This document shows, in pieces, positions 13,002-24,875 of a stretch of DNA of 64,000 bases. Both the position numbers and the translations under genes were made by a program. Below the pieces are notes generated by a model, which was not told where the DNA came from, made no database searches, and was given only the letters and a program-made list of their open reading frames with translations. Every line of letters begins with the position of its first letter. Position 1 is the stretch's first letter. Source of the DNA: Entrophospora sp. SA101 (Eukaryota; Glomeromycota; Glomeromycetes; Entrophosporales; Entrophosporaceae); the NCBI GenBank assembly GCA_958430865.1, contig CAUDNR010002491.1:16111-80110 (forward strand), written 5' to 3'.

Positions 13002-13874
13002 GTTGGTATCACAAAACTAAACTTGATTTCGCATATTATGGGAAATGAAATTTATCATAATTTTTTACCAGATTTAATGAATTGCTAGAATTAAGAATTT
13101 TAAATTTTTAATATATAATATAGGAAAGAAAAATAAAAATAAAGTTTTACCGATAGTAATAGATGAGAGATAACTTTAATCCACAGTGCAGTTTTTACTC
13201 TGCCTAATAAATGAATAATTATGACCCGAGGAATTAATAATTGCCATTTCCATTCAATACCACATGCAACCCATCGACGAAAAATTTTCAATTGTTTATT
13301 ATTATTAATATATTTCAATACAAATAATCCCTGATTTGTTAATGTCAAAAAAAAACGTGCGCTTGTGTTCTGTTTACAATTTTCGGTTTATTAATATTAC
13401 CGACGGACAATTAATTAATATCTTTAATTATATTGGTTAAATATATATATATTAATAATAAATATTGATTAATAATAACTACAATAAAGAGGCTGAGCCA
13501 ACCAAAATAAATGAATGCTACGGTTTGGCCGGAATAATATTCATCAATCAACATTAATTAATATATTAATATCATACTAACAATCATATTTTTAGTTTTT
13601 TGGTATAGATTAAATCCGGCATTTTTATTTTCATTTATAAACAAAAAAATCTTGATAACAAAGAGTTTTGGTATGTATGCATCTACATTTAGATAATGAA
13701 AAAATTTATATTAATAATAAATAAAAATAATATAAAATAAAAAAGTATAAAGAGCATAAAATAACTTTTTCTCCCAAAAAAAAAAAAAACGACTGTAATT
13801 TTTTGTAAATACTAAAAAAAAAACAAAAATCATCTTTAAATAAATCATCTTTAATAAATCATTATATTTTAACC

Positions 13875-15681
13875 ATGGAACTTGACAATTTCAAACAAGA
13901 AGAAAAGTTTAATAATAAAATACAAAAAAATTCTCCAATGATAATAATACAAAATAATGATGATGATAGTTATAACGAAAATTTATTAATAAAAGAAAAT
14001 TGGATTAGCGAGAATAATGATACTACCATTACTTTTGACCATTTATCATCGTCGTCTTCATTTAATAATAATAATACTGCTGATAATAACAATATAATTA
14101 ATGCTTCACCTTTAACAATTTCTCCTTGTTTTACTTCTTCCAATTCATCTCTATCTACTTTATCTTCTTATTCTATTAATAACAAAAACACAAAATTAAA
14201 ATCTTCAAAGAAATTTTTCAAAAATTCAAAACGTTTATCTTTACCAAACCTTAAATATAACATTTACGCTAAATGTCAAAATAAAAACAACAAAAACAAC
14301 AATAACAGTAATAAAAGTGATAAAAATGGTAGTAATTTTTATTTATCGTCACCTTCATCATTCTTGGAACCAATTTCACAAGTCACAACAACTTCTGAAT
14401 CTTCAACTGCTGCAAGTAATATTTCTTCATCATTTAATCAAAAGGATTCAATAATTCCCGCTCAATTCATCTTTAATCATTTTCCACCGCCACCATCATC
14501 GTTTACCACAAAACGTATAAAAATTTTTAAAAATTTAAAACATTTACTAAAAAACAATTCTTCAATTAAAAATTGTAACAACAAATTTTCAACATTCTCA
14601 ACATTCTCAACATTCTCAACATCCTCGTCATTCAATTCGCCGAAATCATCAAAATCACACCTAGCAACAAATTTTCCAAAAAAATCAAAATATAATGATT
14701 TGAAATTTGATAGAATGATAGGCGAAGGAGTTGGTGGTAAAGTACATTTGATCACTACCACTGAAGACAATAAAATATTTGCCATAAAACAATTTACAAA
14801 ATGTCAACCAGAAGAATCTGAAAAACGTTACGTCAAGAAAATCTTGACAGAATTTTGCATCGCATCAACACTTGATCACCAAAATATAATCAAAACGTTT
14901 GATATTATCAAGGGAAACGATAATAACAATCAATTCTATCAAATAATGGAATATGCTCCTTGTGATTTCTTTGATATCGTAATGTCACAAAAAATGTCAA
15001 AGGCTGAAATTAATTGTTGTTTTGTTCAAATTGTTAATGGCGTAAATTATTTGCATGAGATGGGAATTGCTCATAGAGATTTAAAATTGGACAATATTGT
15101 AATGGATGAAAATAATATTATAAAAATTATTGATTTTGGATGTTCGGTTGTATTCAAAAATCCATTCAGTGAGAGAATCATCTTGACAAAAGGTAGGAAT
15201 TTTTATAAATTAAGTTAATGGGTGAAAAATTGATTTTTCCACTTGCTTATCATATATTAATATATTTTGTTTTTTTCTTTCTCTCTTCAAATTAATTAAA
15301 GGCCCATATGGAAGTGATCCGTATATAAATCCTGAGTCACACAATCAAAACGTATTATACGACCCAAGATTAGCTGATATTTGGGCTCTGGGTATAATAT
15401 ATTTTTGTATTTATGTGGGCAAATTTCCTTGGCTAATAGCAAAATCAGATGAAGATTCTTCTTTCAGAGCATTTCTAAAAAAGCCAAATAATCTACTCAA
15501 TAAACTACCAATTGAATCAAGGCCTACCATCAGTAAAATAATTGAACTAAATATAAATAAACGTATAACTATTAAGGAATTGTTAGATGATGAATGGTTT
15601 AAAAGTATTGAATTTTGTTCAGTTGACGGACAGAAATCTGATAATCACCATTCACATATTGATTGGCACCTGGATATTTAA
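13875..15681 (+). CDS. Ser/Thr protein kinase, fungal Hal4/Sat4-like (Npr1/Hal5 family)
   Basis: Two exons, 13875-15192 and 15302-15681 (donor AAAG|GTAGGA, acceptor TTAAAG|GC, phase 1), about 565 aa. The N-terminal about 270 residues are Ser/Asn-rich and disordered, as in the fungal nutrient-permease-regulating kinases. The kinase domain spans about 274-548: Gly loop GEGVGGKV, Lys in FAIKQF, catalytic loop HRDLKLDN (about 400), DFG (about 420), then GSDPYINPE and YDPRLADIWALGII, and KRITIKELLDDEWFKSIE near the end. YDPR plus the ADIWALGII and C-terminal DEWFKSIE layout resembles Hal4/Sat4, which stabilise plasma-membrane nutrient and K+ transporters in yeast. All catalytic residues are present. 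A 9-bp tandem repeat at 14586-14624 codes for repeated FST triplets. The kinase assignment is firm; the subfamily is likely. Confidence 0.88.
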
Positions 15682-16404
15682 ATAGAAATTTCTAGATTTG
15701 TTAATTAGACATTTGTTTGGAAAAAAAAATATAGTAGAATAAATACTTTTTTGTTCATTTTTCAAAGATTTTATATATTTTTTATTACCTTTTTGGACAA
15801 ATTAATGTCATTATATATAATGGGAATAAATTTATATTCATAAACTCTTGCTTTTGAAAAATGTTATCATAATGGGAGAGTGCATTGTATTATTAAAAAT
15901 CAAAAAAAGGGTAATAGAAATAATTATAGAAATAATAAATGATTATAATCCAAAGAAATATTTTTTCACCATTTGTTTTGATTTCATTCATGATCTTCTC
16001 TTTCATCAATAATCAATCTCTTATGTTAGAAAATTACTTCTGTGTGACATTAATAAAAAGCATTCGTAATGATATGAATGCTCACGTGCTAAAATACAAC
16101 CCAGAGTGTGAGGAGGAGATATTTGGAGGGAGAGACTAATAGAAACATTTAATGTCAGCAACAATATCCAATGTTGGAAGTTTGCATGGGATTTTTTATT
16201 TTGGTTTTCTTTGCTTACCTGATCTATCAATAATTGTTTTTCCATTCCAATATATTAAAAGCTCCAATAGATTATATTACTGTTCTTTTGTCAAAAAAAA
16301 ATCTAATTTTATTTCATTATATGGGAGGACTGTGAAACATTTTCCTTAATTGGTATGTGAATGAAATCAGTGAAGGATCTGCCAAATTGTGAGTATTGCA
16401 AGGA

Positions 16405-16704
16405 GTTATCGGGCAAACAATTTTGTATCAATATAATTGATATTTATTATATTATTTATTATTAATTATTCAAATATGTTATATACATTTCCATCATTTC
16501 ATTGTGATAGTAAATAATATTGGAGATATTGAGAATGAATAAATAATAAATATATTGTTAGTATATTAGAATAGAAAAATAAATAAATAATACCTTTCTT
16601 TTTGGCATATAAAATAAAAGAAAAAATGTAAAGCGAGCATATAACTAAACTTTAATAAAACAATGACGTTTGAAAGAATAGCTTAACAGTGATTGCCCGA
16701 TAAC
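16405..16704. repeat. Short inverted-repeat pair, possible MITE
   Basis: GTTATCGGGCAA at 16405-16416 is inverted exactly as TTGCCCGATAAC at 16693-16704, bounding 300 bp. No target duplication is seen and the match stops at 12 bp, so a chance or decayed pair is possible. Confidence 0.25.
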
Positions 16705-17266
16705 ATCGATATTTGGCGTGCGATGGACAATTTCAGTGACATATTGACATATCATATTTTAGACATTTTATTTTGACTACAAAACGCGACTAAAATGAAT
16801 TTACTTTGGCAAATATTAATTTTTATTTATTTCACAGTTTCTCAGTTATAGTCAAGGAAGAAAATCCGAGAACAGAGTCTTGTTTATTATTTAAATTTGT
16901 ATAAACGAATTTAATTAACTTAATATTCATAGTTAATTTTCACGTCAACTAAAAAATCACATTCCAGTTTAATATTAATATGAAAAATAAAAATAATTAT
17001 CGCATTTCAACGAATTTCATATCTGCAGCAAAAATTCGTTGTAACATGATAATCCGTTGAAACTGTAATAATAATAATAATAATAGTTAATGTCTCGAAT
17101 TTATTATTCATGATTTACTAACACTAATAGTGTTGACATACTAAAAACCCATTCGAAATTAGTTTAGAGAAACGGTTTAGGAAAATAATTTTGCTGATAT
17201 AACGGATATTACTTTATTAGAACGAATTTTTGATCTACATTTAAAAATTTGTTGAGAAACAAATAT

Positions 17267-17273
17267 AATAATG

Positions 17274-17338
<65 letters not shown>
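17267..17338. repeat. (AAT)n trinucleotide microsatellite
   Basis: About 72 bp of nearly pure AAT units. It creates a false poly-Asn reading frame, which is not a gene. Confidence 0.9.
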
Positions 17339-17342
<4 letters not shown>

Positions 17343-18014
17343 GCCCCATGGATTTGTTGAAACGAGGCTTATTTTTTTCTCAAGTCGATTATACTATATT
17401 AAGTATTCGCCATACATTACTCATGTCGCGCGGATCGGCAATTAAATACATTAGTTACCATGTGATTGATCAACGATTTTAACTTAATTTGTTTGAAGGT
17501 GGTGTAATGAAGAATGAAAATTTTCCACATAAACAAGTGAATATTTTGTTCGATGATATGTGCCATTAGATGATGTGTAGTAAATCAATAGAATACACCG
17601 CTAAAAAATGCTAATGGTCGTAACTGTAAAAGAGTACAAAACACTGCTTCCTTATATGCAGTCCAATCTCCACTTCAAATATGATTGATTTCGAAAGGTA
17701 AACTCTTACTATTACATACTGCAAAATATCGTCCATGTATAGTTGAGGTTGCCGCCAAAACCTGTTTAGCATGATGCCGAATCTAAAACCTCATCTATAG
17801 TGCTGAAATGCCAAAACAGTTTCGGAATGATTTTAACTATAGTTTCAGCCAGGTTTCCATTCGGATAATTCGATTGTAAAACGAATAAATAATTCGAATT
17901 ATGATTAGGAATGAGGCGGTTTTTGTGAAAACTGCGTCCCTATGCTTATTGGCCAGATTATTATATCACGTGAAACTGTAACATGATAATTCCATAATGA
18001 TACATATTAATATA

Positions 18015-18554
18015 CAGTGTGTTAAAGAAAAAAAAAAGTCGAATTACTCAACAAACACACAAGATAAATTAAATAAAATTAGATTCGTTTAAAAGAATCA
18101 ATTACTTTATTGAATAAAAAAAAACTTGCTACAAAATGATATTGCCAATTTTTTGTAAGGTCAAACCACATCTTCTTTTCAAATTTTTGTCTGAAATTTT
18201 AACATGGAATTATTTTTAACAATTGCTCTAACACAAAACACACATAATAATTATACAAAAAAATGTGTCAATTTGTAGTTTAAATTCTGAGGATTATAGG
18301 TATAAAATTATATGAATCCATATTAATATTTTCTAGAACTTCCTCAATTAAAAATAAAAGAAATTCGATCATTTTTGAAAAGAAAAATTTTAAAGTAAAA
18401 TATTTTAATCATTGCTCTAAAATCTACATAATAATATGCTTCGAAATTTAAAATCTCTCGATCATCTGATATAATTTTTATAATGTGGCTTTGAGTTTTG
18501 GGGTTCTTTTTTTTAGAAAATCATTTACGGGCCATTTTTTTTCTTAACACACTG
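18015..18554. mobile_element. Non-autonomous Tc1/mariner-type element with both termini
   Basis: 540 bp bounded by TA dinucleotides. The left end CAGTGTGTTAAAGAAAAAAA (18015) is mirrored by the right end TTTTTTCTTAACACACTG (to 18554), with a one-base indel. TA flanks at 18013-18014 and 18555-18556 fit the TA target duplication of the Tc1/mariner superfamily. No transposase frame is inside. The interior is related to the truncated copy at 1245. Confidence 0.75.
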
Positions 18555-18619
18555 TATATATATATATGTGTGTGTGTATGTATGTTAAAACTTCTACACT
18601 TTAATCTCCTATTTTATTT

Positions 18620-19990
18620 GTTATCCAGCCTTTAAACACAAACATGCTCTTTCAGTTTCTGGCAACAAACGATTCCGTATTTTACTAATTGTATTTCCAG
18701 CAACTGAGAATGCCTGTTCTGATGGAACACTAGTTGCTTGAATCGTAAGATAATCTTGTGCCACATCATTTACAATTGAGTACTCTCTAGCATGTGCTTA
18801 CCACCATAAAAGAGGATCTGTTTCTACATCTACCAGTAGGGCAAGATAGTGATCCAGTTCTGATACTATAGATGTTGAAGAGATTTGTCCCGCCATGTTG
18901 AAGTTGAGTGAAATATTGGCGAGTGTCATGTTGACATTTTTCTTTTAGTAGATGTTATGGAAGAGTGTTGCTGATACGTTTCAAAAATGGTTTGAATGTG
19001 TGCCATAAGTGCTTGCTTGACTCTTTTGAAAAAAAAAAAGAGAGCTTGGTTCGGGAATCTAAATTGAGGTAATTGAAAAATGATATTCTAATATTCTGCA
19101 ATTTTTTGAAGTATTGAAGCTGTTACCTCATATGTGTAAAAAATTTTCTTTTCCTGAACATTCATATAGATGCTCCCAAAAATAAAACGAAAATCACCCA
19201 TGGTAGATAAGATGATACCGAGAGGTGTATAGTGGCCTTTTCTAAGGGCTCAAGGACTATGAGAATATCCTTAATTATAATCCAACAATTTCCATTTGGG
19301 TAAAGGTCTTTGACAGACTGATAATCTGCAGTGAGTAAAACTAATGCTGGCTGAAGTTGTTCTAAACGCTTTAACATATAATAAGTTGAGTTCCAGTGGG
19401 TTTTCACATTCAAAATAGGTTTGCGATAATTAATTCTTTTTAAACACACAAACCGCAAAGTTCATCACAAAGGCAAGTTGAATCTTTAATTTTGATCATT
19501 AATTCACATACTTTATCAACTGAATTACTAACTAATTCTAACCCTTGCTTCACACCTAAGTTCAGAACATGTGCTGCACAACGATAATGTGAAAAAGTCT
19601 TTGAAAAAATTTCAGTATCAAGTGCATTAGCAATTTCTCTTCCACACACCAACATTGCAGATTTGTTGTCTGTAGTTAACGCAATAACCTTATCAGAAAT
19701 ATGGAATTTATTTAAACATGCAGAATTTCTTGTGCAATGTTTACTCCTGAATGTCTATTAGTAAAAGGATGATGTCAAGAAGGAAATTACAGAGACACCA
19801 ATTTGAATCTACATAATGTATTGTTGGTCCCAAAAAGGCCTCCTTGTTTATAGAAGTCTACATATCAGTTGTCAATGAATATCTTTACTCAATTTGACAA
19901 AGTTCATTAATGATTTCATTTGTTGGTTATTGAACGTATCAATTATATAATCTTTTGCTTGATGTCTTTCAAGAATAGTGTAACGTGGAC
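18620..19990 (-). mobile_element. Decayed hAT transposase (Ac/hobo superfamily)
   Basis: Read on the minus strand, pieces of an hAT transposase appear in order: VIALTTDNKSAMLVCGREIANAL and RCAAHVLNLGVKQGLELV (19440-19720), VKTHWNSTYYMLKRLEQLQP (19162-19420), and the C-terminal dimerisation segment around QATSVPSEQAFSVAGNTISK then RNRLLPETERACLCLKA (about 18626-18770). Frames shift and stops interrupt it, so it is inactive. Upstream of 19720 the frame is heavily broken. I could not pin down terminal inverted repeats or an 8-bp target duplication. Confidence 0.85.
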
Positions 19991-20587
19991 AGAAATATAT
20001 AGTTGATAAATGCTCTAAAATAGGGGTTATCAACTACAGTAAAAGGTTGTAGATCATAAACTAACCATCAAATAAGGTATTTAGTGGTGTGTTCATTTTG
20101 TTCTAACTCACCAAAGGGATTCAGTCTAGTTGTGGTGGCTTTTTGTTTCATGGAAGATGTTTCTCAGCTATTATCTTATACATCACTAAAATTTTGACTA
20201 ATAGACTCATCGGGATGGACATAAGGATTTATGCCATCAAAGTCATCTTGATAGAGGTCGCTAAACTCTTGATTGTTGATCCATTATTATACGTTTATAT
20301 AGAGAGAGAATTAAAAAAAAAAATCAGGCGTTGAGAGGAATAAAAAAGCAATAAAAAAGTGTATATTATTGTAATATCAGTTTTAATTATTATGTTGAAG
20401 ATGCAAAAGGATAGCTATTCTTTTTATATTAGTTGTAAAAGAATAGATTGCCATGATTATTTTATCATTTAAAGAAATGTGAAAGCATTAAATAGGTTTC
20501 TATCCAAATAAGGTTTATTCGAATTATTTGTTTTATTCGTTATTATTATTATTATTATTATGAATTTGAGCATTCGAATTACATTGA

Positions 20588-20642
20588 ACTAATACTAATA
20601 CTAATACTAATACTAATACTAACACTAACACTGATACTAATA
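20588..20642. repeat. ACTAAT hexanucleotide tandem array
   Basis: About nine units of ACTAAT, the last few diverged to ACTAAC and CTGATA. Confidence 0.85.
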
Positions 20643-21093
20643 ATATAATTTGAATGACAAAAAAAGATATGCACATTGCTAATCCCAACCCGATTAAAAA
20701 TTTTTTTATCTATTTTCCCTTAGTCCCTTATATATATTGTGATAATAATAATAAATACTAGTAGCAGGCATTTTTCTTAAGTCATAGTACTAGCAACCAG
20801 TATGTAGTAATGTAGATTATAAATATAATTATTGTAATTTATATTATCTTTGTTAAATTCGAATAAGAGCTTGTATTATGAATAGAAATCCTACGCGACA
20901 TGCATATATCTGACCAGACTGATATTGTAAATATTGCTTAAGATTCATGGTGAATTTACCTCGGGGTTTCCATTTATTGTTGATACATATATATAGTGAT
21001 CCAAATGACGAAACTTTTGACTTTAGTCATTGACGTAACTAAAGTACTGACTAAAGATAGTTTCTCACTAGGGCCGTTTTGACGATTTGACTA

Positions 21094-21182
21094 AAGTAAA
21101 ACCACTTGACACAAGTAAAACCATTTGACGTAATCAAAAACATTTGACATAAGTAAAAATGCTTGACGTAAGTAAAAACACC
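21094..21182. repeat. 19-bp minisatellite, about 4.7 units
   Basis: The unit is close to AAGTAAAACCATTTGACGT and repeats at exact 19-base spacing with a few substitutions per unit. The TTGAC core also recurs in the 100 bases upstream. Confidence 0.8.
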
Positions 21183-21571
21183 AGCAATAATGATAATGAT
21201 AAAATAGATTTATCAAAAGTTACATTATGCAAAAATGTGTCTCGGGATGAATAAATAATTATCATTATTGTGTGTATATTGCAATGACACAAGAAGAATA
21301 ATTATCATTGGAAGTTACGAATGTTATCATTTGAATTAGAAATTAAACAAATATATATAATTATAATGAAACTACTTATTTTTTCCGTGTATTCTCTTTA
21401 ATGTCTCTTTTCTTTTATTACTTTTCATAAAATGAAAAAAACCAAATTGTTAATTTGAATTTTGACTTTGAAGTTAGCTACGCGTAATGTTAACACGCAA
21501 TAATATTAACAATGTGCTTGAATTTGAAACATACATAGGCTGGTACGTAGAATGACTTTTACACACAGATA

Positions 21572-21760
21572 CATGAAAAAGATTTAGATTTACATAGTGG
21601 TAATATACTTGTGCAAGCAGGTGGTTGTTATATTACAAATTTGGGATTATGTGGATCAATTGATGAAAAAGAACATCAAAGAATTAGATTTGCAGGTCAT
21701 CCACAATTTGACGATAGAGCTCACGATCATTGTTTAATTTTTGATATCAATATAAAAAGC
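21572..21760 (+). pseudogene. Protein kinase fragment with internal deletion
   Basis: The frame reads HEKDLDLHSGNILVQ, then YITNLGLCG and, with no activation-segment/APE region between, GHPQFDDRAHDHCLIFDI. The first part is the catalytic loop and DFG-like segment of the Rhizophagus-type tyrosine-kinase-like kinases. The last part resembles the helix-F/G region of the same family (compare GKRPHQDRAHDSQLINDI in the kinase at 35934). About 35-45 residues that should separate them are missing. Flanks show no other kinase exons, so this is a relic. Confidence 0.7.
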
Positions 21761-22013
21761 TTTTGCGTAGAATTTTCATTTGATAATAATTATACACTAA
21801 AATTAATTATAAAGTACACAATTATACGAATCCATAATTGATTTTATCTATCCTGATCATGTATCATGCATGAGTCTTTGGTTAACATAAAAATAAATGT
21901 TATGCTCCATGTTTTCAAGTTCGTTTTATTGATCCATGAAAAATGAGTCATTCTTAGAACTAAGATGATCCACTCAAATATGAAAATATTCCTTCATGAT
22001 ACGTGTATATATA

Positions 22014-23292
22014 CAGTGTGGGACAAAAAATTTTGCCTTCAATGTTGATGTAATTAAAACCTGTATACTTATTAAATTTAAAGAGTATCACACGAATAAT
22101 ATACCAAATTTGTATCGTGTTATGTGGCAAATTGTTTGCATATTCAACGTTAGAATTATTTCACTGTTGTTCCTTTTAAATCACAATCAAAATGACATTA
22201 CAAGATAAAAGATCGCACCCTCAAGTTATTTTACATTTTTGGAACAATGGAATACGATCTCCTCAAGAGATTCATAAACAAACTAACATCTCATTAAGGA
22301 CGATTAATTATAATATTAAAAAAATAAAGGATACTGGTAGTATTGCGCGTAAAGAAGGGAGTGGTCGCCCTAAAAAAATTACTTCAAGATCATCTAAGGC
22401 CATTGGCCAGTACTTGAGACGTGATCCATCTCTCTCTTCCCGAAAGATAGCAATTAAGTTATCTGAAAATGATCTTGAAGTATCTTATAGAACTGTTTCG
22501 AGACATCTACACAGTCTGGGTTATAAAAATAATTTACCCGCAGTCACTCCAATGCTTACCAGTGTCCATAAAAGAAAACGTGTAGAATGGGCTCGCGCTC
22601 ACCTTAATGATAACTGAAAAAACCCCCTTTTTTCGGATGAAACTGCTTTTCAGTTATTCCGAAATACCATAAAACAGTGGTATAAGGGTGCACGGCCAAT
22701 CCGCCCTATTCCAAAAAATCGTACAAAAATTTTTGCCTGGGGCTGATTTTGTGCAACAGGAAAAACTGGCCTTTTCTGCTTTCAAGAAATAATGACGGGA
22801 CCTTTTTACGTCGAAATTCTTCAGAAGCACTTGCCTGAGATTAAACAAATGCTAGGACATGTCTGGCGCTTTCAGCAAGACAATGATCCCAAGCATACAA
22901 GTGCTGTAGCTCGGGAGTTCCTTCAGGCAAATATGCCTGAAGTTATTGACTGGCCATCTAACAGCCCTGACATCAATCCCATAGAAAATCTTTGGAGCAT
23001 AGTTAAGACTAATGTAGAAAGGCGACGACCAAAAAATCTCACCGAATTAAAGTGTTTTATGATTGAGGAGTGGGAGAGTATTCCGGATTCTGTTATAAAA
23101 AATTTGATAGGCTCAATGAAGAGACGTTGCGAAGCGATTATTGAAAGAAATGGCGAACGAATTCCTTTTTAATTTTTATAATAAAATCGATTCATTTCAT
23201 AGTTTTAAATGAGCTATTTTATAAGTGATTTGCTTTGTTGGTTGTAAAGTTATTGTAATATTACCGAAGGCAAAATTTTTTGTCCCGCACTG
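22014..23292 (+). mobile_element. Tc1/mariner element, full length with both terminal repeats
   Basis: 1279 bp flanked by TA on both sides. The 27-base left terminus (22014-22040, CAGTGTGGGACAAAAAATTT then TGCCTTC) is repeated in inverted form at 23266-23292 with one mismatch. It holds one transposase gene (22192-23172), killed by two nonsense changes. Ends look recent; a related copy lies at 48319-49548. Confidence 0.93.
22192..23172 (+). pseudogene. Tc1-type DDE transposase with two in-frame stops
   Basis: 326 codons in a single frame. An N-terminal HTH region (VILHFWNNGIRSPQEI, SLRTINYNIKKIK) and the GRPKK hook precede the DDE domain: FSDETAF, then QQDNDPKHTSAVAREF, then WPSNSPDINPIENLW. 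The codon after DN is TGA (22615-22617) where the 48-kb copy has TGG (Trp). A second TGA (22744-22746) replaces GGA (Gly) in WGG. Everything else is open, so the two point mutations are the only visible lesions. Confidence 0.92.
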
Positions 23293-23883
23293 TATATGTA
23301 TGTATATATACATATATATAGGAATGAAATAAGCAAACAGCCGCTATAAAAGACTGTATATAATTAAATTTTTTATTTTTTGATAAAGCATTGGATGAAT
23401 TGGAGCGTGGATTTAGCATAAAAAGGAAGAATAAATAAATACATACTGTATATTCAAAGACGCATAATAATAATAAGCTAACATTAGGTATTAGCTGCTA
23501 ATTCTGTAATAAGTACCTCTCATGTCATCAATAATATTCCGTAATTCTTCTTCAGCACCATAAATAAATAAAAGCAAGCAAACAAATTGATTGATGGATT
23601 TAGAATATCAATTACAGTATAAAAATTATATTAAATACCTTTCATTTGATTTGAAGTATTGATTTTATACTACTACTACGTTATAATTAACATGGGGGCG
23701 TGTGTATGTTGCGAAACAATACACCATTAATATTATACCATTTTGAGTTTGGACTATATAATATTAGTGATAAAGGTGAATACATCATTACACAAATACA
23801 TGTAATTTAATTATAAAACCCTTGTCTTTAAAAGTAATTTTTTAAATTAACACAATTCAATCACAAATAAAGTAATAAAAAAA
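23293..23883. promoter_or_regulatory. Upstream region of the BTB gene
   Basis: 590 bp of AT-rich sequence between the Tc1 element and the BTB start codon. It should contain the BTB promoter. No named element was recognised. Confidence 0.35.
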
Positions 23884-24875
23884 ATGGATTCAACAATTTT
23901 GGAAAAGTATCTTAATGAGAATGAAATATTATTATTAAATACAGAAGATGATTATAATGTAAAAATTTATATTGGTGTAGAACCTAACATTAAAGAAATT
24001 CATGCACATTCATCAATTCTACGAGCCCATTGTCCTTTTTTTAGTAATGCTTTGTCTAATTCTAGAAAAGAAAATGGATTTTATATTATCAAGTTAAAAA
24101 TTAGTGAAGCATTATTTAAACCTATTCTCAAGTAAGTTCACTTTTTAAATTAAGTTATTCAAATTAGCTATTAATATTAATATTAATCAATTAATTAATT
24201 ATATTTGAAAGATTTTTGTATACATGCAATATAGAGTTAGACGATTGTACTGGTGTTAAGATATTGGAATTATTAAATGCAGCAGATATGCTTGGTCTAG
24301 AATCACTTTATGAATACTTGATGAAGTATTTTATTAAAAAACATGAGGATTATATAAAAGAAAGCCCTGTTACAATTCTACAATTGATTTATACTAATGA
24401 AAATTTTCAGGAATTGAAAAATATCTATTTAAAAGAGTTTTGTAAATATAGTGAAAAATTATTTGAATCAAATGAATTTAAATCATTAGAAAAACCAACT
24501 TTATTGGCAATTCTCAAAAAAGATGATTTTCATGTTAAAGAAATACTTATTTGGGAAAATATTCTTAAATGGGGATTAGCAAGACATACAGAAATCAATA
24601 ATAATGTTGAAGATTGGTCATCAAAAAATTTTGCTGATTTAGGAAGCACATTAAAAGAATTAATTCCATTAATTAGATTCCATGATATTTCCTCAAAGGA
24701 TTTTTTTTACAAAATTATGCCATATCAAAAGCTTTTCCCTGAAGATTTTTTAAGAAACCTTTTACATGATTATTTAGTTCCTGACGAACCATCAGCTTTA
24801 AATTTACTACCATCACGACATCCAAAATATGATTATGATGATGATGATGATGATGATATTGAAGAAGGTAATTAA
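23884..24875 (+). CDS. BTB/POZ-BACK domain protein
   Basis: Exons 23884-24131 and 24212-24875 (donor CTCAA|GTAAGT, acceptor GAAAG|A, phase 2) give about 303 aa. Residues about 20-125 form a BTB domain: DDYNVKIYIG, IHAHSSILRAHCPFFSNAL, ILKFLYTCNIEL, LELLNAADMLGLESLYEYL. A BACK domain follows to about 280 (LIYTNENFQELKNIYLKEFCKY..., LKELIPLIRFHDISSKDFFYKI, YQKLFPEDFLRNLLHDYL). Such proteins are usually Cullin-3 adaptors that recruit substrates for ubiquitination. Many relatives add a TLDc or Kelch domain. Here the frame ends in an Asp tract and a stop just where that domain should begin. The 3' end could instead splice at G|GTAATT (24868) into a further exon. The N-terminal call is firm; the C-terminus is uncertain. 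Confidence 0.82.

Larger units (their letters stand above)
11984..13874. other. Intergenic region with inverted and tandem repeats
   Basis: 1.9 kb between the divergent E2 and kinase genes. It holds a 15-bp perfect inverted pair (12073-12087 and 12987-13001) and a tandem repeat of about 120-130 bp (separate entries). Short ORFs at 12686-13088 (plus) and 13100-13348 (minus, no ATG) have no recognisable family; the former is made of the tandem repeat. Confidence 0.5.
15682..18014. other. Gene-poor intergenic region
   Basis: About 2.3 kb with no convincing gene. It contains a 12-bp inverted pair (16405-16416 / 16693-16704), an (AAT)n microsatellite at about 17267-17338, and near 17866-17925 a stretch rich in ATTCGAAT motifs shared with 20.5 kb and 29.0 kb. 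Short ORFs at 15939-16349 lack codon-level signal and overlap each other on both strands. Confidence 0.45.
19991..21571. other. Repeat-rich non-coding region
   Basis: No gene seen. It contains a dispersed ATTCGAAT-rich repeat at about 20507-20590, an ACTAAT hexamer array at 20588-20642 and a 19-bp minisatellite at 21094-21182. Confidence 0.45.

Noticed and set aside
12686..13088. Two overlapping plus-strand ORFs
   Set aside because: Built from the tandem repeat, full of Ile/Tyr/Phe from AT-rich sequence, no family signal.
13100..13348. Minus-strand ORF with a Trp-rich segment
   Set aside because: No ATG, no recognisable domain, and no adjoining exon could be joined. It is the best of the small ORFs here but not supported enough to call.
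17249..17482. ORF with a poly-Asn run
   Set aside because: Created by the AAT microsatellite.
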